A stretch of 64,000 nucleotides of DNA, taken from Isoetes taiwanensis. Its lineage: Eukaryota > Streptophyta > Lycopodiopsida > Isoetales > Isoetaceae. Under the pieces are notes generated by a model that was given only the letters and a program-made list of their open reading frames with translations, was not told where the DNA came from and did not search any database. Position 1 is the first letter of the stretch; the number at the start of each line of letters is the position of its first letter. The stretch is from assembly GCA_021234155.1 (NCBI GenBank), contig JAJEKV010000002.1:1208164-1272163 (forward strand). Direction: 5' to 3'. The position numbers and the translations under genes are program-made. Below are positions 31,417 through 42,791 of this stretch, piece after piece.

Positions 31417-31758
31417 TTCCGGAAGGAAACAAAACGAAAAGACTCGCTTGTGCAACTCTTTGGACATTTCCTCAAAAGTAAATTCCTTGTCCACCACCTG
31501 TTGTAGCAACCTCTCCTAAATATCGAAGTCTGTGAAGCCCTGAAGTTCCCTCCAAGTTGTAATAGTCATCTCCTTCTTAGGAACATCAGAAACTTTCCCT
31601 TTATCCGAGACTTTGCCTTTCGATTTTAATTCACCACGTTCAAACATATTGAAAATCTCGTTTTGGATATCCCATATTTGCAACAAGAGTAGTGATTAAG
31701 ATGCCGAGACATATTATAGCAGGCAACGAAATGCAATACAGAGAGCTTAAGTTGAGAA

Positions 31759-31776
31759 GTGTATTCTAGAATACAC
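31759..31776. repeat. Palindrome in copy B, intron
   Basis: GTGTATTCTAGAATACAC, a perfect 18-bp palindrome between the FREG and QIWDIQ exons, where copy A also has one (11734-11749). A decayed relative TATTCCAGAAT lies at 31873-31883. Confidence 0.8.
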
Positions 31777-33242
31777 AAATAAGGACACAAAAGAACTCGA
31801 TCTACTGAAAGCTAGCCAACCAAAAAGAAAAACTACTAACAGCTATACACAGTCTATTCAAAACTACAATCCTATTCCAGAATGCTTTAGAAGACGATGC
31901 TTTACGTATCCTGCCTTCTCGAAACGCTAGCTGGAACCAATTCTCATGTCCCACTAGTGATGTTCTCTTGCTTGTTTTATTATACTTCAAACAACATTCG
32001 ATGGTGCATTATTGCTCTTTCAGTTCCAACCACAATTGAGACTTTTTGAGGTCATCCCCATACTTCTCCTTGAATAAAAAATATTCTCTGTGCATGAAGC
32101 AGATTTTGTCCACAAAACTCATCTTCAGTTTATATTCATTATCAGCATTGTAAGTGTTTGCAAATATTTTGCCTCGTCGTCTTCCAATCCACAATACGCA
32201 GCACAAAGCACATTCAAATACTTAATGTTCTATTTTTTCTTGTACAGCTACCTTCTTGCTTTGAAATTGTGGTTTCCACCAAGCACATAATGAGTGTAAC
32301 TACCAGCATATTCCTTATCATACGACTATGGGTCATTACACTGCTCTCTGTCAAGTAGCACAACTATTGGTGTTACATGAGCCAGTGGATTGCTTCTGAT
32401 TCTGTCCTTCAAGTTGCACAGATGGTAATCGCTTCCATTCTTTTGCTTGATTTATCAAGCCTCTTATCCTTGATAGCAACGCCAGGAGCCTTGCTCTTAC
32501 CTATTTTCTTTTCGACTGTTGTTCTTGTGCACTCTGACCACCAATCTCCAAAATTTTTCTTTTCGGTGGACCCTTCTTTTTTGGTTCTTTTGTTTCTATT
32601 TTCCCCACCGGTCATTTTCCACCTTGCCTAGAAGGACCTTCTGACTCGTCTGATCCAGATTTTGAAGTACCTTCAAAGTCTTATTCCCTCCTGATTAACA
32701 TGTGGTAGGGGCTGCTCAATGTCTTCTTCTTTCTCTGATGAACTCACGTCCAACATTTCCGTCTTAGCCTTCTGGACTCTATCAATAATTGCAGAAAGAC
32801 AGTCCTTGTTAATGTAGTGTGTAAAGTACCTATACAAGCTTTCTGGCTGCACCTTAACCAACTTAAAGAACTTTTTTTCCACCACAATGTAACCTTGAGA
32901 TGTCTTGAAGCTCAACCTCCAAGCTTCTCCAGCTTGTGACGCCACCTCATTAACCTCTCCTACAGTCTCCGTGCATTGAATATCGCTAGGAAGAACCTTC
33001 ATTCCACCTAACTTATGGCAGACGTATAGGAAAGTGATTGTGGTGTACTTTTGATCTATGCCCCTAGTCACGTACCACTACGTCTTAAGACACTCAAAGC
33101 TCTCCGGCTCATTGCCTTCATGTCCTTTCTACTATGAGGTTGCTTTTTTATCTTAAGAGTCTTCATGCCACTTGCCTTCTACTTGTCTTGGCTGCAAAGG
33201 AAAAAGAAGAATCTTTAGTTTAACAACATCATAAAGTGCAAA

Positions 33243-33582
33243 ACATATTCTGGAATAATTCTGAGATTAAAAAAAAGTTATGAAATCTAGACAACGCTCA
33301 AACATGTTGCATCAATGATGCTTATCTGCACCAGGAGAGATATATTTGTGAAAAGAACCAGAAAAAAGGCTTCTAGGTAGAAAAAAATGACATTTGAGCA
33401 ACAAAAAACGAAGACAAATAACGCAAAATGCTAGATAAAAGTTACTATTATAGAATACACTTTTAGCTTGAAAGGATAGAAAATGTGTATTCTGGAATAC
33501 ATTTTTGTCTTTGAAAACAAGCAATATATATTCTGGAATACAACCATGCTTTCGAGAAAACCAAATAGATATTCCAGAATAT
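33243..33582. repeat. Phased palindrome array upstream of copy B
   Basis: Palindromes at 33243-33260 (decayed), 33445-33460 (half-decayed), 33486-33501 (TGTATTCTGGAATACA), 33527-33542 (TATATTCTGGAATACA) and 33569-33582 (ATATTCCAGAATAT). The last four have centres about 41 bp apart. The array lies 370-510 bp upstream of copy B's first clean coding block, the same side as array 1 in copy A. Confidence 0.8.
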
Positions 33583-33599
33583 GATCTTGGTTTCAATTT

Positions 33600-36015
33600 G
33601 GACCGTACTCTGTATTTTCTTGACTAAAAGAAAGTCGAGGTTGACAAAAAACTGAGAGTTTGGATTTGGGGCTGAGGTATCAGAGTCGAAATCAACCTGA
33701 AATCCATCCGCTGTCGAGGTCGAATTCGAGATTCTGCACTACAAAGAGAAGTCAAGGTTGAGTGTGGGTCGAGGTCGAGGTCTAAAGAAGGCAGAATCAC
33801 GGACTTGGTCGTGCAAGAACAGGATTCGAGCCTTAGAAGATGGAGAGGAGAACAAGATAAAATGCCAAGTTAGATATGACACTCATCATAAAGAAACCTT
33901 TCATGCCACCTTAAGAAACATAATAAAAATATGGCCAACGATCAAAAGAATGTCTAAGACCGCATCATGTAATTCGCTCCTCCTTCGCCACCGAGACTAA
34001 AGAATCACAAAAATCAAATTTGTTTTTAGAAGATCCATGGACTATGCCCCAATGCTTGTATATGCCTTGAAAAATACTTTAATCCATCAAAAATGCCTCA
34101 TAGAGCTATACGCTACAAGTCTGGCAAAATATACATGTCGTGATGCAAAATCCCCTGATTAAAAATAATCATTGCCTGGCAATTAAATATATGTATAAGA
34201 ATCATGAGGAATTTGGAGGGCTAAAGAATAACATGCCCCAAATCACACCAGTCTATAGCAAAATCAACGGTTAATAGTTCGATATCGCTTTCCTCCTAAC
34301 TCCTGAATTGCTTTTAATGAGAGAAGAAATGTGAAGCAAGTGTCTCAAACTCTAAAGAAATGTTAGAAAGTCAAGAACAACCAAAAATTAATTTTTAGCA
34401 AGGAATAACTTTTTTATTACATTAGGTATTGAAAACAAAATAAAAACACAATAAAAACAAAACAAAAAGTTCCAATTTTTTTTTCTCTGGATATAAGACA
34501 TGGTTACGATAATATCATCTCTTCAATATCTTCATAAAAGCTTACTGCACTATAATAATGCAGGACAAAGGACATGACTAGAATGACCAGTTTGGCAGAG
34601 AGTATGATTAATGCTGTACAAATCATGTTTTAATCAACTAGTGGGTGTAAAACCCTACCTAATCTGCCCGAAAATTTGCTGTTTTGACCCAAAAAGCTTA
34701 ACCAAACATGAGCATATTATATACCGAAGAGAGCTTTTCAACGCAATAAAAAGTACTCAAAATGGAGTCTGGATTCAAAAGTTATGATAAAAACTATATT
34801 ACCATCAAATCTGCATGGCACATACTTTGCAAAAAGGTATCCGAATTGAAAAGTACAAAACGTAGGTACTATCTTGATAATCTGCATAAGCTTTCGAACA
34901 AGCCCGCAGAAACAATTGGCATTCTCTCTCTAGTGCATCTCTTCTTTATCTATTTTTAATGACTTAGATATTACATACAACATTTTGGTAAGAAAAAACC
35001 TCTTATAAAAAACTTATTTTTGAACCTTTTTTTTCCAATCAAAAATTTGTAAAAAGCATTTGCAAACATAATGCTTTATCTTGCCCAAGCCCTTAAATAT
35101 ATCTGATCTGCGTCCGGATGGCTAACAAGTAACAACCCTCAAGAACTCACAATTTCGCTGCTAACAAAACCAATGGGTAAAAATGCTATGTCATCCCTTT
35201 TGAAACATGAGGAAATGAAAACAAAATAGTATTAGGTAATGGCAATAAGAGAAGAAATGTTAAGCAGATTTCCTAGAATTCTAGAGAAGGTTCGAAAGCT
35301 TAGGCACAACATGAAATAATTGGAACTAAGAAATAAGTGGTGATCCAAAGGTCCATAATCTGGACTAACCATTAAAAGCCATGGGGGCAATGGGGGATGA
35401 TGTCCAACATTTAAGCCGTAACGAACAAAAAATGACATATTACCTTGAAAAGAACCCAAACGAGTATCCATCCCTAAAAGGGAGATGCACCATCGATGGG
35501 TTAATAAAATCCCATTGGTGCAAAAAAAGAGATGCTAGCCTAAAGAAGGGGCAAGGAATTAGCTGGTTCAGAAGCGAGCTGGCCCTGACTGATATTTAGG
35601 AAACGCCATGGCCTTAAAAATAAAAAATATGGCCCTAGCAAAGGGGATCTGCCCGGATTTTGCGTGCTGCTATGCATGCGAATTGATCCGACTAGCAGTC
35701 AGATTCCCCAGGGGGATTATGCTCTCGCATACCTCAGCGCAGAACCAGGATCGAAGGTCCTGCATGTCGTCACCTGATCTCCTGCCTGCTTTCCGGCATG
35801 GCCTGAAAAATCAATAGAAAAAAGGAGGAGGATGCTAGATTCGTAGAGCGTGAATCATAATTCCAAGTTGTTCGCCAGGTATGCTTCCATAACATTTTTT
35901 TTTTGCTGCTCAACGCGATCCTCAGATCAGTCGATGGTGAATGGAGTTGGAACGCTGGTTCTTTGGAGGAGCAGCATTTAATAGACCGCAAAGATCTGTA
36001 TGGATTAATCCCAAA
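33600..36015. other. Gene-free stretch
   Basis: No gene seen. Bases 33700-33790 repeat GTCGAGGTCGA-type words. Bases 34390-34563 form a dispersed repeat shared with 61640-61985 (shared words include AACAAAAA...TTCCAATTTT and CAATATCTTCATAAAAGCTT). Confidence 0.4.
34390..34563. repeat. Dispersed repeat, copy 1 (partner 61800-61985)
   Basis: ACAAAACAAAAAGTTCCAAT, GATAATATCATCTC and CAATATCTTCATAAAAGCTT ACTGCACTA occur in the same order as AACAAAAAATTTCAATTTTA, CATAACATCATCTC and CAATATCTTCATAAAAGCTT ACTGCACTA at 61810-61975. The last 29 bp are identical. Confidence 0.65.
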
Positions 36016-36018
36016 ATT

Positions 36019-38715
36019 TCATTTGCTCTTCCCTTTGCTTTTGAAAATGGTAATCTTGAGTGTTTTCCCAGCATACAACCCCCTGCATATGTGATTTTTT
36101 GTTTTCTTGTCAGCTGATTCTATTAACCCTTGTTTTATCATGAATTCAACATTTTTCACATTTGTATGTTCGAGTCTTTCATACCATATTGCTATGTTTG
36201 GAACTATGGTCATTAGCACTTCCAATGGACCGAGAATTTATTCCAAAGAGGTTACCAACTCTTCTTCCCAAAAACTTCAGTTCATTCCCATCAAAGATCT
36301 TACAATGAGTTCTTTCAAATACAACCTTTACTCCCATATCAGCTAGTTGGGATATAGAAATCAAATTTCTACCAAGCTGGGAACACATAACACATTCTGC
36401 AAATTTACTATTATACCATTCAAGTCAAATAGTTCCAGAATTCCAATATCTTCAATTTTTTGCAAGTCACCATTCCCTACTTGATGTGTCCACCTTGACT
36501 TCCCTTCTTTTCGTTCAGGATTTTTGAGTTGCATGCAATGGATTTTTCCGCTCCACTATCTAAAATCAGAAGATCATTATCAACAAATCTGTCACGAGTA
36601 GCAATAAAGGCTTTATGCTTTCTTACCTCATCCCCCTCACCTTCAGTGTCTTCTTCAAGTAGAACTTCTCTGCTACATTTGCCTCTGAACTTGTATTGTT
36701 TCTGAATCTTCTCCTTCCTCTTCCCCTTGCTGTTGAATTTCCCCTAGCTTCCTTCTCTCTTCCCCTTGAAGACATTTTAAGAGAAGAACAGTTTGATGCA
36801 AAGTGTCCTGCCACAGTTGTAACAATTAATCTCTTTGGTCATTGAAGGGTTATCAATTTTCAAATGTTCATACTGGTTGCAGTTATAACAAGAGCCAAGT
36901 TTACTCTTTTTCCTATTTTCTTCCTTGTCTTTTCCTTTTGCAAATAGGACTTGAGTAGCTTCATCATCTTCCATCACCCTATTATGTTCTATCTCTGTTT
37001 TTAACATTCTTTCAGCCTCCATTCTTGTTTTGGCTATAGTCCTTATGAATATGGCTATATTGCCAAGACTGGTTACTGCTCTTGAAATTGCCAAGACCTG
37101 TTGTTGTTGTGTATAAAGAACTCCTGCACCCTTCAGATCAGCAACAATGTTGTCAAATGTTTGGAAAAACTCATTGATATTATCCTTATCATGAAACTTT
37201 AACCTCCTAAATTCATTTTCCAGCACATCTATCTGAGAGGATACGTCGCTATGATCCTCGCATAGCTGCAGTATGCCCGCTCTGTCTTTCGGACGTTGAG
37301 ACTCTTGAGCATTGTCTCTTTGATTGTTCTGAGGTTCAACCAGCGTGGTCCTGGCTACAAGGTTTGTTTAACAGTACATTGGACTGCCGATGCATCCTCT
37401 TGGCGTCCTATCCCAACGCATGGCCTCCCGCTAAACAAAGGGCATTCCATTTTGGTTCTGGTTGGCTCCTATGGTCGATATGGGAGCGTCGCAGACACCA
37501 CATCTTTCAGGGCATTAATTCATCTCCACGCGGTATTATTACAGTGGCCCAGAAAAAGATATTGACAGCCTATGAGTGTTCCTCCCCTGAATCAGAAATG
37601 ATGGAACACATCTGGATTCAGTATCTTCGAATTGATTCTTATCGTTAGTCTCTTATTCTGGAGTAAGTCCCGGGGGGTTCACCTAGATTATGGGGTATGA
37701 AACATGTGAGTGCACCAAATGGGTTTTTTTATTGCCTCTCTGGTACCGTATACATAAGAAAAATATAACTTTTTTATAGTTTGAATGTCATACGGATACC
37801 AGAGGGAGTGTGGTGGCGCCAGTGTTTGATTCGTATTCATACTGTAAGAGTCCGTCATTTTTGGTGAGCTTCTACTGTTGGGGAGTCTGTGATAATATGA
37901 ATAATATATATTATATATGTAAAAAATAATAGAGATATCGTATATGTATGGAAGGGATTGTCAAGTAAAAGTGTTTTAGGCAAGTACTTATATGATATGG
38001 GTTGCATTCTTTTACAAATAATGTAGTCGTATACAAAGGATTTTTCATATGGAACTGTCGTATACAATGGGTTTTTTGGCAACCTAAGGAATGCACATGG
38101 CATATATACCTATAATAGAGGTGAATCCCCCGGGGAGTAAGTACATTGTGCTCCAGGCTCGTGCTCCTGTGGCATCTTTTTATGCTTACACAGTTAGATG
38201 ATACATGTAAATTTTGTACTTTTTCTCTAATTAATAAACTTTTTGGCTTTTGTCCTTCAAAAAAAGAAAAAAAAAAAAAATCTACCTGGGTGGATGTTTT
38301 TTCTTCATAAGTAAGAAGCATGTAATTCCACATTTGGCTAGGATTCATACCTCTTAGTTTTAAAATTATGCTTGAGCTCACCTTGCTCATAATGATCCAT
38401 TGTGCTTCTCTCATCTTTGCACTATCTGCATATATCAGACCTCTTAACGGGTATGCACTCTTAGAGTTTCTTCATTTGAAGATCCACTTCCTTCTTCTGC
38501 AACAGCTATACCTCTGCTTGCAGTATTCCTTACATTGTTGTTCAGCTCATTTGGTTCTATCAAATCCCACAAGCCCTCTACTTGTTGCAGTGCTTGACCT
38601 TCTCCTTCCATACTTGAAATCCTAATCTCCCTTAAACACATCAATTGCATTTAATAGTCCTGCACCAAATCTGCTTGCCATCTTATCTCAACCTAGCTCT
38701 GATACCAATGTCAGA
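36019..38715 (-). pseudogene. Ty1/copia retrotransposon fragment (gag, protease, start of integrase)
   Basis: On the minus strand a primer-binding site TGGTATCAGAGC (initiator-Met tRNA type, about 38698-38709) is followed by ATGGCAAGCAGATTTGGTGC (gag start). Gag continues as MREAQWIIMSKVSSSIILKL, RGMNPSQMWNY (38414-38300) and, after an inserted L1 piece, LENEFRRLKFHDKDNINEFF (37226 on), two zinc knuckles (SCYNCNQYEHLK; INCYNCG ... AGHFASNC, frameshifted), a protease motif LLILDSGAEKSIA (about 36570), and the pre-integrase part NLISISQLADMGVKVVFE, GNLFGIN, IWYERLEHTNVKNVEFMIK. It ends at about 36019 without reverse transcriptase or a 3' LTR. Several frame breaks; dead. Confidence 0.8.
37236..38279 (+). 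mobile_element. 5'-truncated L1-type LINE inserted in copia gag
   Basis: The plus strand from about 37270 encodes a LINE C-terminus: ETLEHCLFDCSEVQPAWSWL, QGLF, NAWPPAKQRAFHFGSGWLLW, SIWERRRHHIFQG, then a 3' UTR and a poly(A) tail (38261-38280). The pattern 'E...H.LF.C......W ... W.IW..RR..IFQ' is the zf-RVT region of plant L1 elements. Flanking copies ATCTATCTG (37227-37235) and ATCTACCTG (38280-38288) are the target-site duplication with one mismatch, and the copia gag reading resumes exactly across it. Confidence 0.8.
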
Positions 38716-39540
38716 AATTACAAGGTAAGTGAGATAATTTTTCTTCAAGAACAAATTTATCCCAACAACATCACAGGTGTAATAAGTTCAATGACAATGC
38801 TTTTACAAATTTAAGCATTTAAATCCAACAACTCCTTCAAGTATCTTGTATTATCTACAACAATGAGATAATATAGATTTGAAATTCAAAGTAATAAGCA
38901 TTACTAACCATTGGACTTATAATAATCTATTACTGTACATTTGAGACTTCACACAATATTATAGCATCGAAGAATTTCGATTCAAATCATGAAATACTCA
39001 ACCAACCTTATTTCAAAATGACACATTCTCCATGTGTGTCAATCAAACTGTCCTGCTACTTGATTTATCTTAGTAGTCCGGCGGTGATGCCAGACCGCTT
39101 GCAAGTTTCCAAAGCTGCATTGATCTTCATGCCATTCTTGTATTGGACCGAGCTAATTTGAATCTAAATATGGTCCAAATATTTCGATACACCCTGAATA
39201 TTCCTTTGAATTAAAATCAATGGTTAACCATTGATTATAAACGTTTCATATACTTAGGTAATGTCTTGACCTAAATATAAGTGTAACATCTAACTTCTAT
39301 TCTCCAATATTTGAACTTTAATTCTTGTCTCTGTACCTTCATTTGAGTGTTAACATCTTAGTGATCATTTTCTTCTACAATACCTTCTTCGGATGTTAAC
39401 TGATAAATTGTGATATGAACCTTAACAATGACCTGTGATTCCACTTCTTGCATGCACTCATAGTAGCTTGCTGTAGTTTGCAAGCTCCTGTGGCAAAGCC
39501 CCTGTTAAATCAGTAGTTCCTCTTATAGAAAGAAACTGGA
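38716..39540. other. Gene-free stretch, probably copia LTR
   Basis: Immediately beyond the copia primer-binding site the sequence TGTCAGAAATTACAAGG begins (plus strand), which would be the inner LTR boundary. The other LTR end could not be fixed. Nothing coding. Confidence 0.4.
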
Positions 39541-40060
39541 GGATTTTCAGCATTCCAATAGGATTTGTTCCGAGTGAGAAAGGGGTTGTTGCCAAGCCAG
39601 AGCTTCAGGAGAGAAGAGCAATTCCCTAGACATGGAGGAATAGTAATGTCTCACAATTTTAGCACCTCTAGATTCTGTAGACGCCCTAAGTCCTGCGGCA
39701 TACTTTCTGTACTGCTGTTAGCTCTTAAAGCCAACTGCTGTAGCAATTCAAGCTTTCCTAACTCAGCTGGAATTATCCCTGTTAGCATATTAAAGGCCAC
39801 ATCAAGAATAGATAGGTGGATGGATGGATGGATGGATGGATAGATGGATGGATGGATGGATGGATAGATAGATAGAAATGGAGGAGCAATTGACTAGAGA
39901 ATTAGGAATTCCGCCTGATAACTGATTATTTCCAAGCTTTAATTCCATCAGAGAAGATAACTTGTCTAGAGAGCTCGGAATAGATCCAGTAAGGTTATTG
40001 AGTGCCAAATTAAGAATTTTCAGATTCTTCGGATTTTCCAGTTCCATGGGCAAGTGATCT
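39540..40060 (-). pseudogene. Leucine-rich repeat (LRR receptor-type) fragment
   Basis: The minus strand encodes consecutive plant-type LRRs: LENPKNLKILNLALNNLTGS, IPSSLDKLSSLMELKLGNNQ, LSGGIPNSLVNCSS; then, after an interrupting microsatellite, ILDVAFNMLTGIIPAELGKL, ELLQQLALRANS, MPQDLGRLQNLEVLKL, a stop, and LGNCSSLLKLWLGNNP. The 24-residue 'L..L.L..N.L.G.IP..L..L..' pattern is that of receptor-like kinases or receptor-like proteins. No kinase lies nearby on the same strand. A plus-strand hydrophobic frame at 40290-40350 (VVAAVVVGSLLALVI) could be an inverted piece of a transmembrane segment, but this is weak. Confidence 0.7.
39816..39875. repeat. (GGAT)n / (GATA)n microsatellite inside the LRR fragment
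   Basis: About 12 GGAT units with GATA units at both ends. It sits within an LRR codon run and replaces or splits one repeat: the LRR frame is open on both sides. Confidence 0.9.
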
Positions 40061-40445
40061 TTACGTTGTTCTGTTTTGCCTACCCTCTCTTTCAGACTTT
40101 TTGGGGGGTTTGTCTTTTGTGCCCTATGTTCCGACTATGGCAATTCCATATTAGCTGGTGGAATTTTCCAGACTGATCATAGCCTTGCTTCTCAAAGCTA
40201 GATCTAGAAAGGAGCACAGTGGTTGAAAGCTTAAAAAATGGTAGAAGCTGACATTAAATTTGGCATAGCTTCTTTGAAACAACTCTCTCATTTACCAAGA
40301 AATTGGTTGTCGCAGCTGTGGTCGTTGGTTCTTTGCTTGCCCTAGTAATTGAGCATTTTGTTGGCCTCATCAAAAGGGTTTCTTCACTCTGCTACAATCT
40401 GATAAAGGCAAAAAACAGAATGAAGATGAGATGTCTCATGATCGA

Positions 40446-40446
<1 letters not shown>

Positions 40447-40482
<36 letters not shown>
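40447..40482. repeat. Poly(A) tract
   Basis: About 36 uninterrupted A. It may mark the 3' end of a plus-strand retroposed sequence, but nothing upstream is recognisable as a retroposon. Confidence 0.8.
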
Positions 40483-40483
<1 letters not shown>

Positions 40484-40489
40484 AAGGAA

Positions 40490-41560
40490 ATGTTTGGGAG
40501 ACATATTGAAATATTGGCTTGGAAGAATTGGATGGAATGCTGGAGAGATTATGGAGATGAGAATGGCGGAATGGGGGACGAAAGCAAATTTGCCATAAAG
40601 CTTACAGGTTGAATCTATTAAATTTAACACGTGTTCCATACAAACCTAAACATGATGTCAGCATTTTTTAATTCAGACTGTAGTCCTCTCTAGAAGCCCT
40701 TCTAGGTATCGAGCCCAGATTGAGTCTTAAGGCAAAAAAAATAGCTTCAAACAAATATTAGAATCAAGCAAAAACGGAAACTGCATTATATATGTTGTGA
40801 AAAGGGATTTCAAAATATAATAGGTCTCTAGAAATTAATATATTAAATTTGTTAGGAATTAAAATTGCTATTGTTATAGTGCATGGAATTATTCATAACA
40901 TTCACAAGGCTCGACATTAAACAAAAAAACCCAACATGAAACGACCAAACAAAAAACAAGAAACACACTATGGAGCCTCCAAAAGGCAACCTCTAGTGCC
41001 CAGCACCTTATTGTTGACAAGTCAAAATATTTTGAAGATACTCACAATGGCCAAAGCATATTCGGCATGGTATCTTGCATGTGGTATTGGAAGGTTGTTA
41101 GAGGAGGTGCTAAAATCCGAGGAAGAAATATTTAGGACAATACGTTCGATAAGAAATATCTTTTTTGAGAAAAAATAACCGTCGCCTAGGTTAGATCAGA
41201 AGATGCTCCACAAAGGTGTATGGATCGTCGCCTATGGTTAGATCAGAAGCTGCTCCACAAAGGTAAATCAGGATTTTCTTACCTCATATTTATCGTAATT
41301 CTATGCCAACGTTAAGATCATATTCAAGATCATAGTTCCCGGCCTCACAGAATAATGACGTCCTGGCATTTGAGACGTGATTTACAATGCCATGCCATCC
41401 ATTTCCATTTCGAATTCTCACTTTAGTATGGGCTTGCTCTGTAATTTGTGCAAATTGGTGCTTAGATGTGGTGTCATCAATTCTAGCTGCAAAGGCATGT
41501 GCAATGCATTCTTTAGTAAAAACCTCTGCATGACATGATTAAAAGTTTTATCTGATGAAC
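40490..41560. other. Gene-free stretch
   Basis: AT-rich. A short duplication GTATGGATCGTCGCCTATGG / CCGTCGCCTAGG with 'TTAGATCAGAAG.TGCTCCACAAAGGT' in two copies near 41192-41260. No gene supported. Confidence 0.4.
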
Positions 41561-41562
41561 AG

Positions 41563-41642
41563 GGCCTGAGTGATAATTTCTCTGGTGCTAGCCTTTATAT
41601 GGCAATTATACAGTTTATGGATTTTAATTCGTCAACACAAAG
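41563..41642 (+). other. Candidate exon
   Basis: CTGATGAACAG acceptor and CAAAG|GTATGC donor flank an 80-nt block open as GLSDNFSGASLYMAIIQFMD FNSSTQ. One of four possible plus-strand exons between 41.5 and 44 kb; no family recognised. Confidence 0.25.
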
Positions 41643-42713
41643 GTATGCCAGTATGTATGTCTCTTAAGTTGCTGCCTGCCTTCACTCGTCAAATAAGAAG
41701 GAACGATTTGAACTCAGCATATCGCTATGAATTTTTTACATTAATTATTGGAATTTGAAGGGCCAAAACGTTCCCCTTTCCTTTGATGTTGTGCACTGAC
41801 ACATTGTATAATATAGTGCCTCAGCTCTAGTGAGAATTTGGGGGGACTATTAGGACAACAGTGGTGGTCAGTGCACATTTTTATCTACATATCTTGCTGC
41901 TGCTGTTTTGCGCAACCAAAACTTCTATATGACAATGCAGTATTCTGTATCTCTAATGTGGCTACGCATAGCTCCTTCAGGTTCTTCAGCCTGCCATTTC
42001 CTTCCTAGGTTTACCTTACTCAAATAGTATCAGCTCACAAACTGATAAAGAGCATATGTGTGCTGGCACGAGATCAAATCTTGGTTCGTTTTTGGAGTTA
42101 TGACGCTGCATATTGCTGTTTCAGCCTTCTATCTTTTCTTGGATTTTAGGGTCTGTGCTTATACTCAGTATAATAGGGTACCTCTGCATAGCCTAGACAG
42201 AGTGTTATAGTTTGGCACATCCCCAATCCCAGGCAATTGCATCAGAATACATTTGTCATATTTAGGGCTGTGCATATGCTCAGTATAATAGGATACCTCT
42301 GTACAGGGATCCTCTAAATTATTGACTAAGCTTCCCAAGGAGTACGGATGCAATAGAATTGACAATTCCGTTTTTGGAACAGTTAACTATCCATTTGGCA
42401 TTACGGAATTTGTATATTTGAAGTTACTTTCTTGGTTTAGGCTTAGTGTGATTTAGCTAAACGATGTTGAAAGCTAGTTGCTCATGTCCTTTCAAGAAAG
42501 TCCTGTCGCTTCCAATTTCAGAAAGCATGAGTTCTGTGGAGGGCCCTCAGCCTGCCGTAACCTGCTGCAGGCTTGTCCGCTAACTTTCTTCGTATTTTAT
42601 TTGGTACTATCTAATTCTTTCTCATTGTAACTTCCATTTTTAAGATACTTGTTTGAGGATCTCTCATTATGCTTATGGATGATATCGCATTACGTATATG
42701 TAGGTTTTTGCAG

Positions 42714-42791
42714 GCAGCTCAATTGGGTGGAAAGATTGTCTCTTAGGGGTCTCTGTTTTGGTACAAATGGAAACCTTGATGGAGTTCTGCG
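42714..42791 (+). other. Candidate exon, LRR-like wording
   Basis: TTTTTGCAG acceptor and CTGCG|GTAACT donor flank QLNWVERLSLRGLCFGTNGN LDGVLR, which reads like an LRR segment. Unconfirmed. Confidence 0.3.

Larger units (their letters stand above)
30640..33120 (-). pseudogene. ParB-like / class-beta DNA methyltransferase fusion, decayed copy B
   Basis: Reading 5' to 3' on the minus strand: WYVTRGIDQKYTTITFLYVC and a clean frame 33071-32673 (SQGYIVVEKKFFKLVKVQPE, LYRYFTHYINKDCLSAIIDR, then acidic SSSEKEEDIEQ); linker SKAPGVAIKDKRLDKSSKRM (32520-32420); ParB-like part LAHVTPIVVLLDRE, YTHYVLGGNHNFKARR, LNVLCAAYCGLEDDEA, NADNEYKLKMSFVDKICFMH (32400-32010) and GHENWFQLAFREG (31990-31910); QIWDIQNEIFNMFERGELKS, MTITTWRELQGFTDFDI, QQVVDKEFTFEEMSKELHK (31690-31460); SQKNVIQCQTSRMEQLNVET (31385-31310); KNKDLPEGFLHLVIIEK, TLVIVDIPYGFKSKDSC, MKQITTAKH (31160-30830); and KNHFGSPEQA (30780-30750). 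It stops before motif I, so it is truncated. It has stops (for example near 31500, 32240, 32325) and one probable retained intron at 31910. It is clearly homologous to copy A. Confidence 0.75.
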
